Of a stretch of DNA of 23,840 nt, positions 11,301-20,487 are shown piece by piece. Origin of the DNA: Pholiota molesta (taxonomy: Eukaryota; Basidiomycota; Agaricomycetes; Agaricales; Strophariaceae); NCBI GenBank assembly GCA_014925825.1, contig JACGCK010000440.1, forward strand, positions 1 through 23,840. The letters run 5' to 3'. Position 1 is the first letter of the stretch. The number at the start of each line of letters is the position of its first letter. A model generated the notes under the pieces. The model did not search any database. It was not told where the DNA came from and saw only the letters and a program-made list of their open reading frames with translations. The translations under genes were made by a program, and so were the position numbers.

Positions 11301-12203
11301 CCTGTGCATTTTCCTCACCGTCTAAAGATGCACTCGGTTCAACATCAGCGTCTTGTCGTGTGGTGGTGGTGGTGGTGAGAAGAGAGGCCAGCCGTGCGGG
11401 AATCAAAGGCTTCAAGTCTGCTCGCGACGGAGACATAGTGTGCTGGGGGGTCTGTATCCGCCCTGGTGGCGGTGGTGAGGTATCACTGTAAAGCTGTCAG
11501 AAACACTGTGGACAATCTGTAGATGACGCACAAGTTGTTTTTCAAATGTGAGACGCCCGATGGCTCTGTAACTGAAGCTGCTCGTTCTGGGATATTTTGC
11601 TCCTTTTTTGATGACGAAATTCGTTCAATGTTGTGCGTGGTCGCTTGGGAAGAGATTGGTCGAGTGGGGGTGGAGTCTGGTGGAACAGCGGGTATGCTTG
11701 GGCGTGCACTGCGTATCCGGCCTGGTGACGGTGCGGTATCACTGGAAAGCTGTTAGAGAAACTGTGAATAATCTGTTGATGACACACAATTTGCTTTTCA
11801 TTTCTGAAACAGTCGATGGCTCCTTGTTTGAAGAATTGGCGCCCGGCGGGATTGGAACGGGTCTCAGGAGAGGCGAAAGCACTGGTGAAGGTGGAGATGG
11901 AATGGTCAACTTGGAGCCGCGAGGCGGTGGGGGTGGAGGTGGTGCCCTTCTCCCGCTTGCATTGAGATCTGATGAAGATGCAGACGCCCGAAGCTGTAAC
12001 GCAGCCTCTGGAGGTCCATCTACCTGTGAACTTGAGGTAGCTCGAGGTCGAGGACTCGCTGGTGCTGTTACCCTTAACAACTCGCTGTTGGGAGCTTGGC
12101 GCTGCTGCAGATGGCTGGAAGTTTCCGAGGCCATTCGTTCGAACCTGGATCGGAGGCTCTTCACCGCCTGCAAAGACCCTTCGTCTATGTCTGGGGATTC
12201 CAT
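8349..12203 (-). CDS. Inositol polyphosphate 5-phosphatase with N-terminal WD40-like beta-propeller
   Basis: Predicted to remove the 5-phosphate from phosphoinositides or inositol phosphates. Six exons, all in phase, 1193 aa: 12203-11788, 11741-11532, 11485-9714, 9656-9166, 9108-8899, 8831-8349. The N-terminus (SLRSRFERMAS near residue 14, then Pro/Ser-rich to about 420) is disordered. A beta-propeller follows, near 430-795 (IYDLSVSDIPVYSLDTRDFG; VYVGHEEGFISIWDLDTEDG; RDEQMRIWDGLLGMDW). The catalytic domain, near 815-1165, keeps VVSWNCD, FQEV (Glu near 863), GNKGGIVARF, NCHLAAGQ, GDLNYRI (near 1036), PPAWCDRIL (near 1113) and SDHRP (near 1138), so it should be active. Exons 1-3 carry a tandem duplication: both first introns are 46 bp and alike. 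Start 12203 gives the conserved-looking SLRSRFE head. An ATG at 11436 inside exon 3 is an inferior start. Confidence 0.9.
11450..11840 (-). repeat. Tandem exon-intron-exon duplication inside the 5-phosphatase gene
   Basis: Two units about 256 bp apart align. Each runs from the end of one exon through a 46-bp intron into the next exon. Intron 1 (11787-11742) and intron 2 (11531-11486) match at 38 of 46 positions without gaps. The protein around the junctions repeats: EPSTVSEMKSKF-DTAPSPGRI against EPSGVSHLKNNF-DTSPPPPGRI. Both introns split a Phe codon in phase 2, so the frame is kept. Confidence 0.85.
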
Positions 12204-12598
12204 CCCACAATGAGCCCAGCTCGTGGTAGTACCTTCAACTCCTGAGCGCCTTTGAACCGCCTATATCTTGTGGTGAATTGAGGTTGAAATCTGTTGAAAT
12301 CTAGTTTTTCAGACTCGAGATAATGATGGGATGACTGGTTGATGACTGGAAGGCATCCAGCGGTCTGTACGGCATCAAAGTACGGTGGCAAAGTCCGATG
12401 ACACGTGGTATGTTTTCTCGACAACGTCGACGACGTCGTCCACGACTCCACGCTAAGTTTTTTCAGTCCGTTAACCTCAGCGAGCGACTAAGCGAGACAA
12501 CTAAATGCCAGTGAGGTTGCGAGGTTATTCTTCATTTCCATCTACGCGATGCCTTCTGTGCGTAAATTGGTTGGCAACGACAATGTGGGGGGGTCACC

Positions 12599-12762
12599 AT
12601 TTGTAAGGTTTTCGCAAGCTTTCCAAGGACTTGTAACTCTCAAATTCCTCGTGTAGGATTCCAGCTCCACAAACCCTTGTAATGATTACTTGCATTCTAA
12701 TGAATCCTATTATAGAACTGCCTTGCAAACCAATTGCAAATGTCAGAAGTGTTCCGAGCATT
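12599..12762. repeat. Diverged dispersed repeat, copy B
   Basis: Same-orientation partner of 1759-1912, about 10.8 kb away. Identity by eye is around 65-70 percent with small gaps; shared blocks include CTTTCCAAGGACTTGTAA, CCAGCTCCACAA, GTAATGA, CTTGCAAACCA and AGAAGTGTTCCGAGCAT. The similarity may continue weakly past 12762 (GACATTGTGATAAAG against TACTTGTGACAAG). Confidence 0.5.
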
Positions 12763-12903
12763 TTATGGTGATTTATGACATTGTGATAAAGCCTTTATTA
12801 CCCTACATTTGCGACCAGTGCATGGGATCTTAGCAGAACTTATAGGATTCCTTCACGATTGTTCGCCGCCCTCACCGCCAGCATCGTGCGGTGATTCCCG
12901 TCA

Positions 12904-14680
12904 TTCCTCTACAGCTTTAGTAAATAACTTGACCAAATACGCCGGCATCACCTTGGTTGCACGGTACACCTCAACTTCTTCCTCGCGAGTCCACCGTGAA
13001 GTAAAACGTTCAACGAAACCTCCAGACCGACCCGCAGAAGAATTTGGCATCAAGTTGCGTCCATGTTTTCTTCGTTCCTGACAATCATAATATAGGTCAT
13101 GAACTAATTATCGTCTCCAATCTACTTCCAATCCATGTTTATCGTGCTGGGTTCATTCACTGTCGAACATTGCCCCTTTTATTGTTGGTTCGTTTTATCA
13201 TGTTTCCCGTAAACCGCCTACTCTTCTATAGTGTCCGTCAATACTGCTCATGAAATCGAAATCCTAAAGAGTCGGTTCATCAATCTTCTCGGATTCACAG
13301 ATGTAACGACCTTGAATTTTCAGAAGCGATTAAAGATTACGGCTCTGTGAATGCAGATGGCCGCACCAGCGCTACATACGGGATCTTGTTTGACAAGACG
13401 GCTGATACATGTAGGATCTATTTCTTCAGTAGCGCAGCCATGTTGACCTTATCGATTACTTCTAGTGGAAGCATTGAACGGAACCCTACGCGCTGCGAAG
13501 AGGCAGAAGAAGGTGTGGACTGCCTGGTTGCCTTCTTTTGAGATAATCGATGGTTGCTGATCAAAAGCTCTGGTGTTCTTGACACTACTTCATAGGTGTC
13601 GTTTGATGCCGAACTCTTGATGATGCCGAGGGACAAGGACGTTCATGTAGTGTTATTGGAATAAACCTTAAGAGCTGTTTCCTTGTATGTTATTCTTTCC
13701 GATGCACCATTATCCAAGCTGATCTCGCCTCCGAAGAAGTCGTGCCACGCGAATACTCGCAACACGTCGTATGTCAATACTATCGGAAGGGGGATACCAA
13801 CGAGTTTTCTGCTTTCTGCAAGAAACTCTTTCGCCAAAGCGATGTCTTATCAACGCGATGCTGACCGCGATGCGTCAGTCGTGTTCTCCGCAGTCCAGCT
13901 TAATCTCTGGCTGGCCTTCAGATGTGACTGGGCTGTGTACTCCACGGAGACGAGATTTTCGTCTTGCACGTTTTGAGGCGACGCTTTGTTAGTTTCTCAA
14001 ATATCAAGCGTGCTCATCGTATTCTGGCCAAAATTTGGTGCGGCGCGTCGAGGGCCGCGCGCCGGCGAACGTACAGAACCACAAGATGAAAGGCCCCAGG
14101 CTTTCGTTCTCTTGGTACATGGCTATCTAGCATCACTCGTCGTCTTTGTTACTCGTAAGACTTCACCATTGTATTCGATATTGCTTCTATGTTCATTGTC
14201 CAGACCGATGATCCATTCCCTCAGATATTCAATAGGTTGCATGTGCTCATCAGCTAAATCTTCAATCCTTGCACAATGCAAAACTCACGGTAAACTTGTG
14301 GATGGGGGTGAGGGGAATTTGGTTGAGCACTCTTACGAGGTCGACGGGTGGGATATCGCGTCGGACATGGTCAATTCAATTTATTGATAGTGAAACTTTG
14401 TTCATGTTAGTGCACAATTCCTTCAGTCAATTCTCTCAATTATCTTCGCTCCACCGAACAGAGCGCATCACATCTTTCTGTACAGAATTGGTGGTATTTT
14501 GGATGTCAACATTGCAGATAGGGAAATCACTGGCTCCCCCGAACCCACTTATACATATCTTTTCTCACAGACGTTATGTACATCAGGAGAATGTTCCCAG
14601 TGCTGCAGCCCCATTTTCTCAGCCGCTACTTGCCTTAATCTGTAGTCGAAGAAAAGACTGAACATCATAGTAAGCAGAAT
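12904..14680 (-). pseudogene. Candidate decayed multi-exon gene of unknown family
   Basis: Several minus-strand stretches read like real protein but cannot be joined into one frame. In order: about 14655-14570 (FFDYRLRQVAAEKMGLQHWE); 14372-14286 (RRDIPPVDLVRVLNQIPLTP); about 14245-14145 (HMQPIEYLREWIIGLDNEHR); about 14126-14010 (ENESLGPFILWFCTF, then RTKFWPEYDEHA and a stop); about 13965-13845 (ENLVSVEYTAQSHLKASQRL); 13837-13643 (VGIPLPIVLTYDVLRVFAWH); 13636-13418; and 13065-12904 (RFTSRWTREEEVEVYRATKV). Some gaps have GT and AG signals, but at least one would need a 26-bp intron, and stops remain. The likeliest reading is a degenerate gene. A live gene with poor sequence, or two fragments, cannot be excluded. 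I do not recognise the family. Confidence 0.35.
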
Positions 14681-14970
14681 AATTTCACATAGCGGCATGT
14701 TAGAATCACCCGTTTGTCATTGGATTTGACCTAGAATGTCCACTGGCATTGTCTACCTACAAAGATATGTAACAAAAATGTACCTGGTAAGTAGATCAAT
14801 CGTCTTCCCCTTATAATCTGCTAATAGAAGAATAGGATGCCACGGTGTACTAGGGTTCCACCCACGACGCAATTGAATTAACTGGTTCATGAGAATTTAC
14901 GGATGTCTTCCATCATGAAGTTCAATTGACATTAAGTATGATGCCTCAATCAGCGTAAAGCGGAAAGACG

Positions 14971-14978
14971 ATATATAA
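14971..14978 (+). promoter_or_regulatory. TATA box of the P450 gene
   Basis: ATATATAA lies 33 bp before the ATG at 15011, in an AT-rich stretch. The spacing means the 5' leader would be very short. It fits a regulated fungal promoter; no other element was identified. Confidence 0.55.
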
Positions 14979-15010
14979 GGCTACTACTAGGATATACTTA
15001 TGTCTATTCA

Positions 15011-17206
15011 ATGGCTATCGCCACGTTTCTTCCAACAATCTCGTCGTCCCTCTCGCTTGCAGGCGTGTTATTCCTTTTATACTGGGGATCCATACAGCTA
15101 TCACAATACTTGAATCCCCTGCTAAAACTTCCTTATCCACCTGGACCACCACCGAAGGACTTCATTTTGGGGAACGCGAGAGATCTGTTATCGAGCCCTT
15201 TATGGTTCACATTCACGGATTGGGCGGCGATACATGGTATTGCTTTGCGCCGTCTCGTCTAAGTGGCGGCTGATATATAACGCTTGCAGGTTCCATAACG
15301 CATCTCAAAGCGCTTAATATGCACATCATAGTGCTGAATTCGGTCGACGACGCGATTGAGCTGCTGGAGAAAAGGTCCAATATTTATTCTGATCGACCGT
15401 CCATCCCAATGATAAATCTGTACGTTTCAATGCTCTGGGGGTGTGTATACAATCTGACTGCATCGTTTATGACAACATTGTCATTAGTGTAGGGGGAACA
15501 TTTGCTACTGCCCTCAAGCGGTATGGGCCTGTGTGGCACGTCCACCGCCGTTATTTCCAGCAAATGTTTAGACCCGCGGCATCGCTTGGATATAGACCTA
15601 TACAGGTTGAGAAAGTAAATAATATGTTATGCAGTCTTCTCGAAAGCCCAAAGGAGTTTGCAACCCATATTAAAACGTATGCAACCACAAACTCTCTAAT
15701 ATTTCCCTTAATGATGTCCGATTTCAGCCTTTCGGCGTCTATTATCTTGTTGACGATGTATGGGTACGAAGTCTCCCCTAAAGATGATCCCCTTCAAGCA
15801 ATCGCAGAAGATGCCATAAATTCAATGTCCAAGATAGCGTATCCTGGCGCCTCAATTATAAACATCCTACCTATGCTGCGCCTTCTACCCTCATGGTTTC
15901 CTGGAGCGGAATTCCATCATGTCGCTCGGGTCATAAGACCGAAGATTAGAAATTTGCAGGATGTTCCATATAAGTACGTGCAGGATACCTTGGTAGGTCC
16001 ATCATCCGATTCATATCCGTAGTATTTCGCGAGTCTGAATTACCTTCGTAACACGTTGTAAGGCTGAAGGCATTGCTTCTCCCTCGTTGGTAGCAAGCGT
16101 CATAGAAATATGCAAATCAGAAGATGACCATACAAATCTGAAAGAGATGGCCGCGACAGGATATGGAGGTATGTGATCCAACCTCTGCAAAGTAAAGGAT
16201 CTCTGATCTTGAGCCGTACAAGCTGGCGTTGACACGGTAAAGTTTTGCGTTCGAATTTTCGAGTGACTTCCGATTGAATATATTACTTCCAGACGACCTC
16301 GACCATTATGATATTCATTCATGCAATGACACAGTTTCCCGACGTTCAGAAAAAAGCCCAGGAAGAACTTGACAGGGTTGTAGGCACGGATCGGCTTGCG
16401 AACTTCGATGACCAGACCTCACTTCCATATATCCAAGCTGTTTGCAGAGAGGTTCTCCGATGGAGACCTGTCTTCCCGCTTGGGATCTCTCATGCTAGTA
16501 CCACAGATGATGTTTACAACGGATACTATATACCAGCCGGTACGTCAATTGATATTTCTGACAATCAATAATGAGAACTGACTATCTATCTTGCCATAGG
16601 GACTACTATCATAGCGAATGCATGGTAGTTGCCTTTCCCGAATCTCTGCTGCTTTATCAGTGAGCGCGATTGACGTACCAAATGCATAGGGGAATGTCTC
16701 GAGATCCTGCCAAGTATACGAATCCAGAGCAATTCAACCCTCATCGCTTCTTTAATGAGAATGACGAGCTCAATAGCGATGATGTGAGTTACGTATTTGG
16801 GTTTGGCAGACGGTTCGTAGCACGTTTTATCCCTACGAAAGCTTTAACCAACTCCAGAATAGGTTCTGTCCCGGTCGTCATATGGCTTCTGCGACGGTAG
16901 CGAAATATCCATGATGGTCAAGCCAATTACTCAAGATTTCTACTTCTTAGGTTTGGTTAGCAATCGCGACGATCCTTGCAACGTTTGATATACAACCTCC
17001 CAAGGATGCTTTTGGAACGGATATCCCTCTCGACGTGAAGTACACTGAAGCTGTGATTAGGTATGCCCTCTCGTTCATACGCTCAAACTTATACGACACT
17101 CAAAACAAGATTCATCAGCCACCCTCTTCCATTTAAATGCGCAATTACTCCTCGATCTACCTATTCAAAAAAGTTGATCATGGACCTCAGAAGTAACATC
17201 ATTTGA
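15011..17206 (+). CDS. Cytochrome P450 monooxygenase, complete
   Basis: Heme-thiolate monooxygenase, probably in the ER membrane; substrate unknown. Eleven exons, all in phase, give 535 aa: 15011-15236, 15290-15419, 15488-15992, 16063-16168, 16223-16236, 16293-16539, 16600-16624, 16690-16812, 16863-16896, 16951-17060, 17119-17206. An N-terminal anchor (LSLAGVLFLLYWG) is followed by the hinge LPYPPGPPPKD. The I-helix oxygen-binding motif AGVDTT (residues 323-328) lies largely on a 14-nt microexon. The K-helix ExxR is E380-V-L-R383. A PERF-like FNPHRFF precedes the heme loop FGFGRRFCPGRH (Cys near 461). The overall pattern recalls the large agaricomycete groups often labelled O-methylsterigmatocystin oxidoreductase-like; that label is only a similarity. 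No stop or frameshift was found, so the gene looks functional. It stands alone, next to gene debris. Confidence 0.93.
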
Positions 17207-18122
17207 TCGAATATCGGGGCAGAATACACGAGACCATACTTTTCAAACTTTCTTCATAGCCTAGTAAGATATTAACCTCGATGCGAGTATACAAGAGCGC
17301 TAACGCATTGAAAATAATCTTTCATCGAGACCCCTTTCGCAAGCTAAAACAATCACAGTCGTAATGGATAATGCCCCAGATTTATGCAACACGTATCTGT
17401 AAGATCCTGAGACGGATCGTCGACGATAACAAAACCTTCATGCCTCTTTTTCAGCGCCCGGGGAGGTAGTCTTCGAGTTTCTCCCTCTGCATAACGATAT
17501 CCTTGAGGTTTGTCTGTCTAAAATAACGGATCGGTCTATGCACTGTGCTAGCTCCGAGGCCAGGCAGTCGCGACCCTCTCACGCGCAAGCAAGGTAGAAT
17601 GAAAACAGTATGCTGGATGCGGTGGCACAACCCAACGAGACCAAGCGGGTACCACGGCTCCTGAGGCCTGTCAATGAATGTTCACTGCTCAGCGGGAGCG
17701 CTGAGCGAGATCGGTGAAGCTTGAGATCTGAACATGATCTCCCAAAGAACCAGAAAGTATGTATGTAAGTATGGGTACGGTACAGCAGTTGCAGAAAGAA
17801 CAGGTACAAGTACAGCATGAGAGGAGAAAATATGTAAGATTAGGTCGAGACAATGTGATATCGAAAAACGATGGATGGGATAAGTGTCGGACAACAATGG
17901 GGTGCAAAGGAAAAAGAAAGGTATGTTGAAGAAAAAGAGGAAGTGAAGAACCGAAATTACACATGCCGGAGATCGAAAGCCACTACTACCCACAAATGGG
18001 GACGCAGAAAGAAGTAAAGGCCTAGAAAAACAAACTCAAAGAAAGGATGGCAAACAACACGAACCCAACCGACTAACTAGTCAACGTCAACACTCGCCCA
18101 CCAGCACCGCCCAACGCGTCGC
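17207..18122. other. Intergenic region between convergent genes
   Basis: The P450 (plus) and the SH3 gene (minus) converge here, so the region must hold both 3' flanks. It includes a short GTATGTATGTAAGTATGGG run near 17757 and purine-rich plus-strand sequence near 17900-18050. Open frames on the minus strand at 17579-17993 are hydrophobic/Cys-Ser rich with no recognisable domain. No RNA gene or inverted repeat seen. Confidence 0.55.
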
Positions 18123-20487
18123 TCACACCGTCGTCACCTCCATCGCATTTGCACCTGCACCAACCGTCGCCGCCGCCTCCTCATCCTCCCAATCCAGCCT
18201 CACCGGCTCCAAATAACTCTCCGGCACAAGGGCATGCCTCACCTCTCCCTCGACATCGGCATCCGCGCTCTCATCCACGACCACCGCCCAGCCCACCCCG
18301 CCCCCGCGCCCGACGACGCGCACCACCTGGTCCTCCACGAGGCGCATCTCCGCGGTGCCCTCCGGCTCGAACGCGTACAGCGCGCGGTACAGCCCCGGAT
18401 ACAGCGTGTCCTCGTCCTCGTCCTCCTGCTCGTCCGCAAGCACACCGCCGCCGCCGCCCTCGTCGTCCCACTCCTCCTCCGCCCGGAAGTTCTGGTCCAG
18501 GTCGCCCTGGCTCGGGAACCCGCTCCCCTCCGCCCCCGCCCCCGCGCCGCCGGCGCCCGCGGTCCCCGGGTACGCCCACCTTAGCGTGCCGAACACGGAG
18601 CTGCTCCCCCACCCGCCGTCCGCGTCGCCCCACTCGCCGTCCTCGTCCTCGCCGTCGTCCTCGCGCCCGTCGTCGCTGCTCGCCGCGCTGCTCCCGCCGA
18701 CGCTGTGCGCGCGCGGCGCGCCGAGGCGGCGGTTCAGCCGCGCGACCGTGTTCGCGCGCGGGACGTCGGGCCCGAGCCCGCGGTGCCGCTCGTCGGACGC
18801 GGGGAAGCCGAAGTCGCGCACGCGGATGCACGCGCTGCGCGCCGCGGCGGGCGCGGTCGGCGCGAGGACGTGCGCCGCGGAGGCGGACGTAGACGCCGCG
18901 GGCTGCGCGTGCGCGTCGCCCGGCGGCGGCCCGCTGACGCTGAGCGCGAACGCGGGGCTCGCGGGCGACGGCAGGGGCGACGGCGGCGCGAAGCTCTGGC
19001 TCAGGCGGTGCGGGTGCATCATCGGCGACGCGGCGCCCGCGCCGGACGTGCTCTTCCGCAGCGAGTTCGCGCGCGAGACGACCTGCGAGGGCGGGCGCGA
19101 CGGCTTCGAGCGCGTCGACGCGGACGAGAGCGAGGGCACGCCCGACACCCGCCGGGAGAGCGCGGGCGAGGGCGGCGCGGGCCGGTTGGAGAACAGGGAC
19201 GGCGAGGAGGCGGAGGTGGAGGAGGCGGGGTCGGCGGGCGAGGCGAAGGAGGTGGAGAGCGGCCGGCTCCGACTCGTGTTGCTGAAGGTGCTGAACGCGG
19301 GGCTCGAGGGCGAGCTCGCGCCGTTCAGGCTCATCAGGCCCGCGTCGAGGTTGCTGGGGATGATGATCTTCGCGGGGTATTCGTCCTCTTGTCGTGGCCG
19401 CGACTTCGTTGTTGCGGTCGTCGGTGTTGTGGGTATTGTCGTATGTGGTATCAGTGGGTCTGCCGTATCGGGTATAGGCGCGTCTTCTGGGGGCAAGGCC
19501 AATGTCTGGATCGTCGGCGTTGTCGAGGAGGACGTTGACCCCTCTGCGCCGGGCGATCTTGGCGGCTCGAGTGTGCTGCTACTACTACCTGTCTGATGTT
19601 GCATGGTATATGGCGTAGGTGTGGTAGGCGATAGCATGGACGGGGAGGAAGGGGGTATCCCTGCGTCTAAGCCCGGACTCTGTTTTGTTGTTGATATTGT
19701 CGAAGCTCCATTTGCTGATGGAGACGGAGATAACAATGGAGATGGAGATGCGACCGGCAGTTGGGGTAGGCCGTTCACGGCGAGGGCTGGGGCCTGCACC
19801 CCGCTCGTCGACAAGCGCTGCGAGCTCGGCTCAGGCCCTGCGTGTGGGGCTGTTGGCGTTGCTGCTGCGGCGTCACCGTTAACCGTTGGCGTAGTCACTG
19901 CGGGGGTGGTCGTGATGTGCGCAGTGGTGCTCAGCTTGCGACTGTTCCGGGCGGCCGGGGCCGGCTTGACTGCGAACTCGTGTGCACCGGGTGTCGGAGG
20001 TGGCAGGAACGAGGAGGAGGGTGATGGAAAGGGCGACACGGACGCTTCGCCTTCGAGGGCGATTGAAAGCCGCGATGCTAGAGGGAGCAAATATCAGTAT
20101 GAGTGTGATTGTTATTTATAGAATAGAACGAGATGAAAGGGATTCCTAAAACATATGAAGCCACAGAAATTGAACTAAATGAAATGGGAAAAGGAAGCCC
20201 TGGGTGACGAGAACAGGTAATTATTGACGAGAAAAGTGTGTCCTCGAAAGAAAGAACATGAAAAGGAACACATAATGCAGCCCTCGATGCCACCAGCCTT
20301 TCTCAGCTTCCATTCAGCCTCCCCACCATCGTCTACACGCGTCCCAAGGGGATCATTCTATCTGATCTCTCCCCATGCCAGCTCGCAGAAGATGATTGAG
20401 ATCGGCGACTTGCATTCCACTTTGACTATGACCCATACAGGCACGAAAAAACTCACCTGGAGGCTCAGAGTACACTGCTGATGCCAT
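18123..20487 (-). CDS. SH3-domain protein, Nbp2/Skb5-like, with long low-complexity N-terminus
   Basis: Predicted cytoplasmic adaptor. The last about 65 residues before the acidic tail form one SH3 domain (near 570-635): LYRALYAFEPEGTAEMRLVE, GWAVVVDE, HALVPESYLEPV. The acidic FEPE-type RT loop and LVPESYLEP end resemble yeast Nbp2 and fission yeast Skb5, which link kinases and the Ptc1 phosphatase in stress signalling; that role here is inference. A conserved-looking block, VRDFGFPASDERHRGLGPDV, lies near 430-450. Most of the rest is Ser/Thr/Pro/Ala-rich, with an acidic Asp/Glu stretch before the SH3. Model: exon 1 20487-20457 (MASAVYSEPP), intron 379 bp (GTGAGT to CTAG), exon 2 20077-18123, 661 aa. 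Exon 2 opens after an acceptor, since its upstream frame has no ATG. Exon 1 is less certain because the intron is unusually long here. GC is very high at 18250-19200. Confidence 0.75.

Larger units (their letters stand above)
12204..15010. other. 2.8-kb intergenic region with repeat copy and gene debris
   Basis: The region next to 12204 is presumably the promoter of the 5-phosphatase gene, and the last few hundred bases are the promoter of the P450. Between them are repeat copy B (12599-12762) and scattered coding-like pieces on the minus strand (about 12900-14680, listed separately). No intact gene model could be built. Plus-strand frames (for example 13986-14387) have no domain character. 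Confidence 0.55.

Noticed and set aside
12136..12150. GTTCGAACC resembling a tRNA T-arm
   Set aside because: It lies inside the 5-phosphatase coding exon (RFERM codons), and no cloverleaf can be formed around it.
12185..12451. Minus-strand ORF just upstream of the 5-phosphatase start
   Set aside because: Different frame from the conserved-looking SLRSRFE start at 12203, and no splice path links it; probably the 5' leader.
18149..19596. Long plus-strand open frames (up to 413 codons) opposite the SH3 gene
   Set aside because: They are antisense shadows in DNA of very high GC, where stops are rare in all frames. Composition is Arg/Pro/Ala-rich without motifs, while the minus frame has a clear SH3 domain and proper splice sites.
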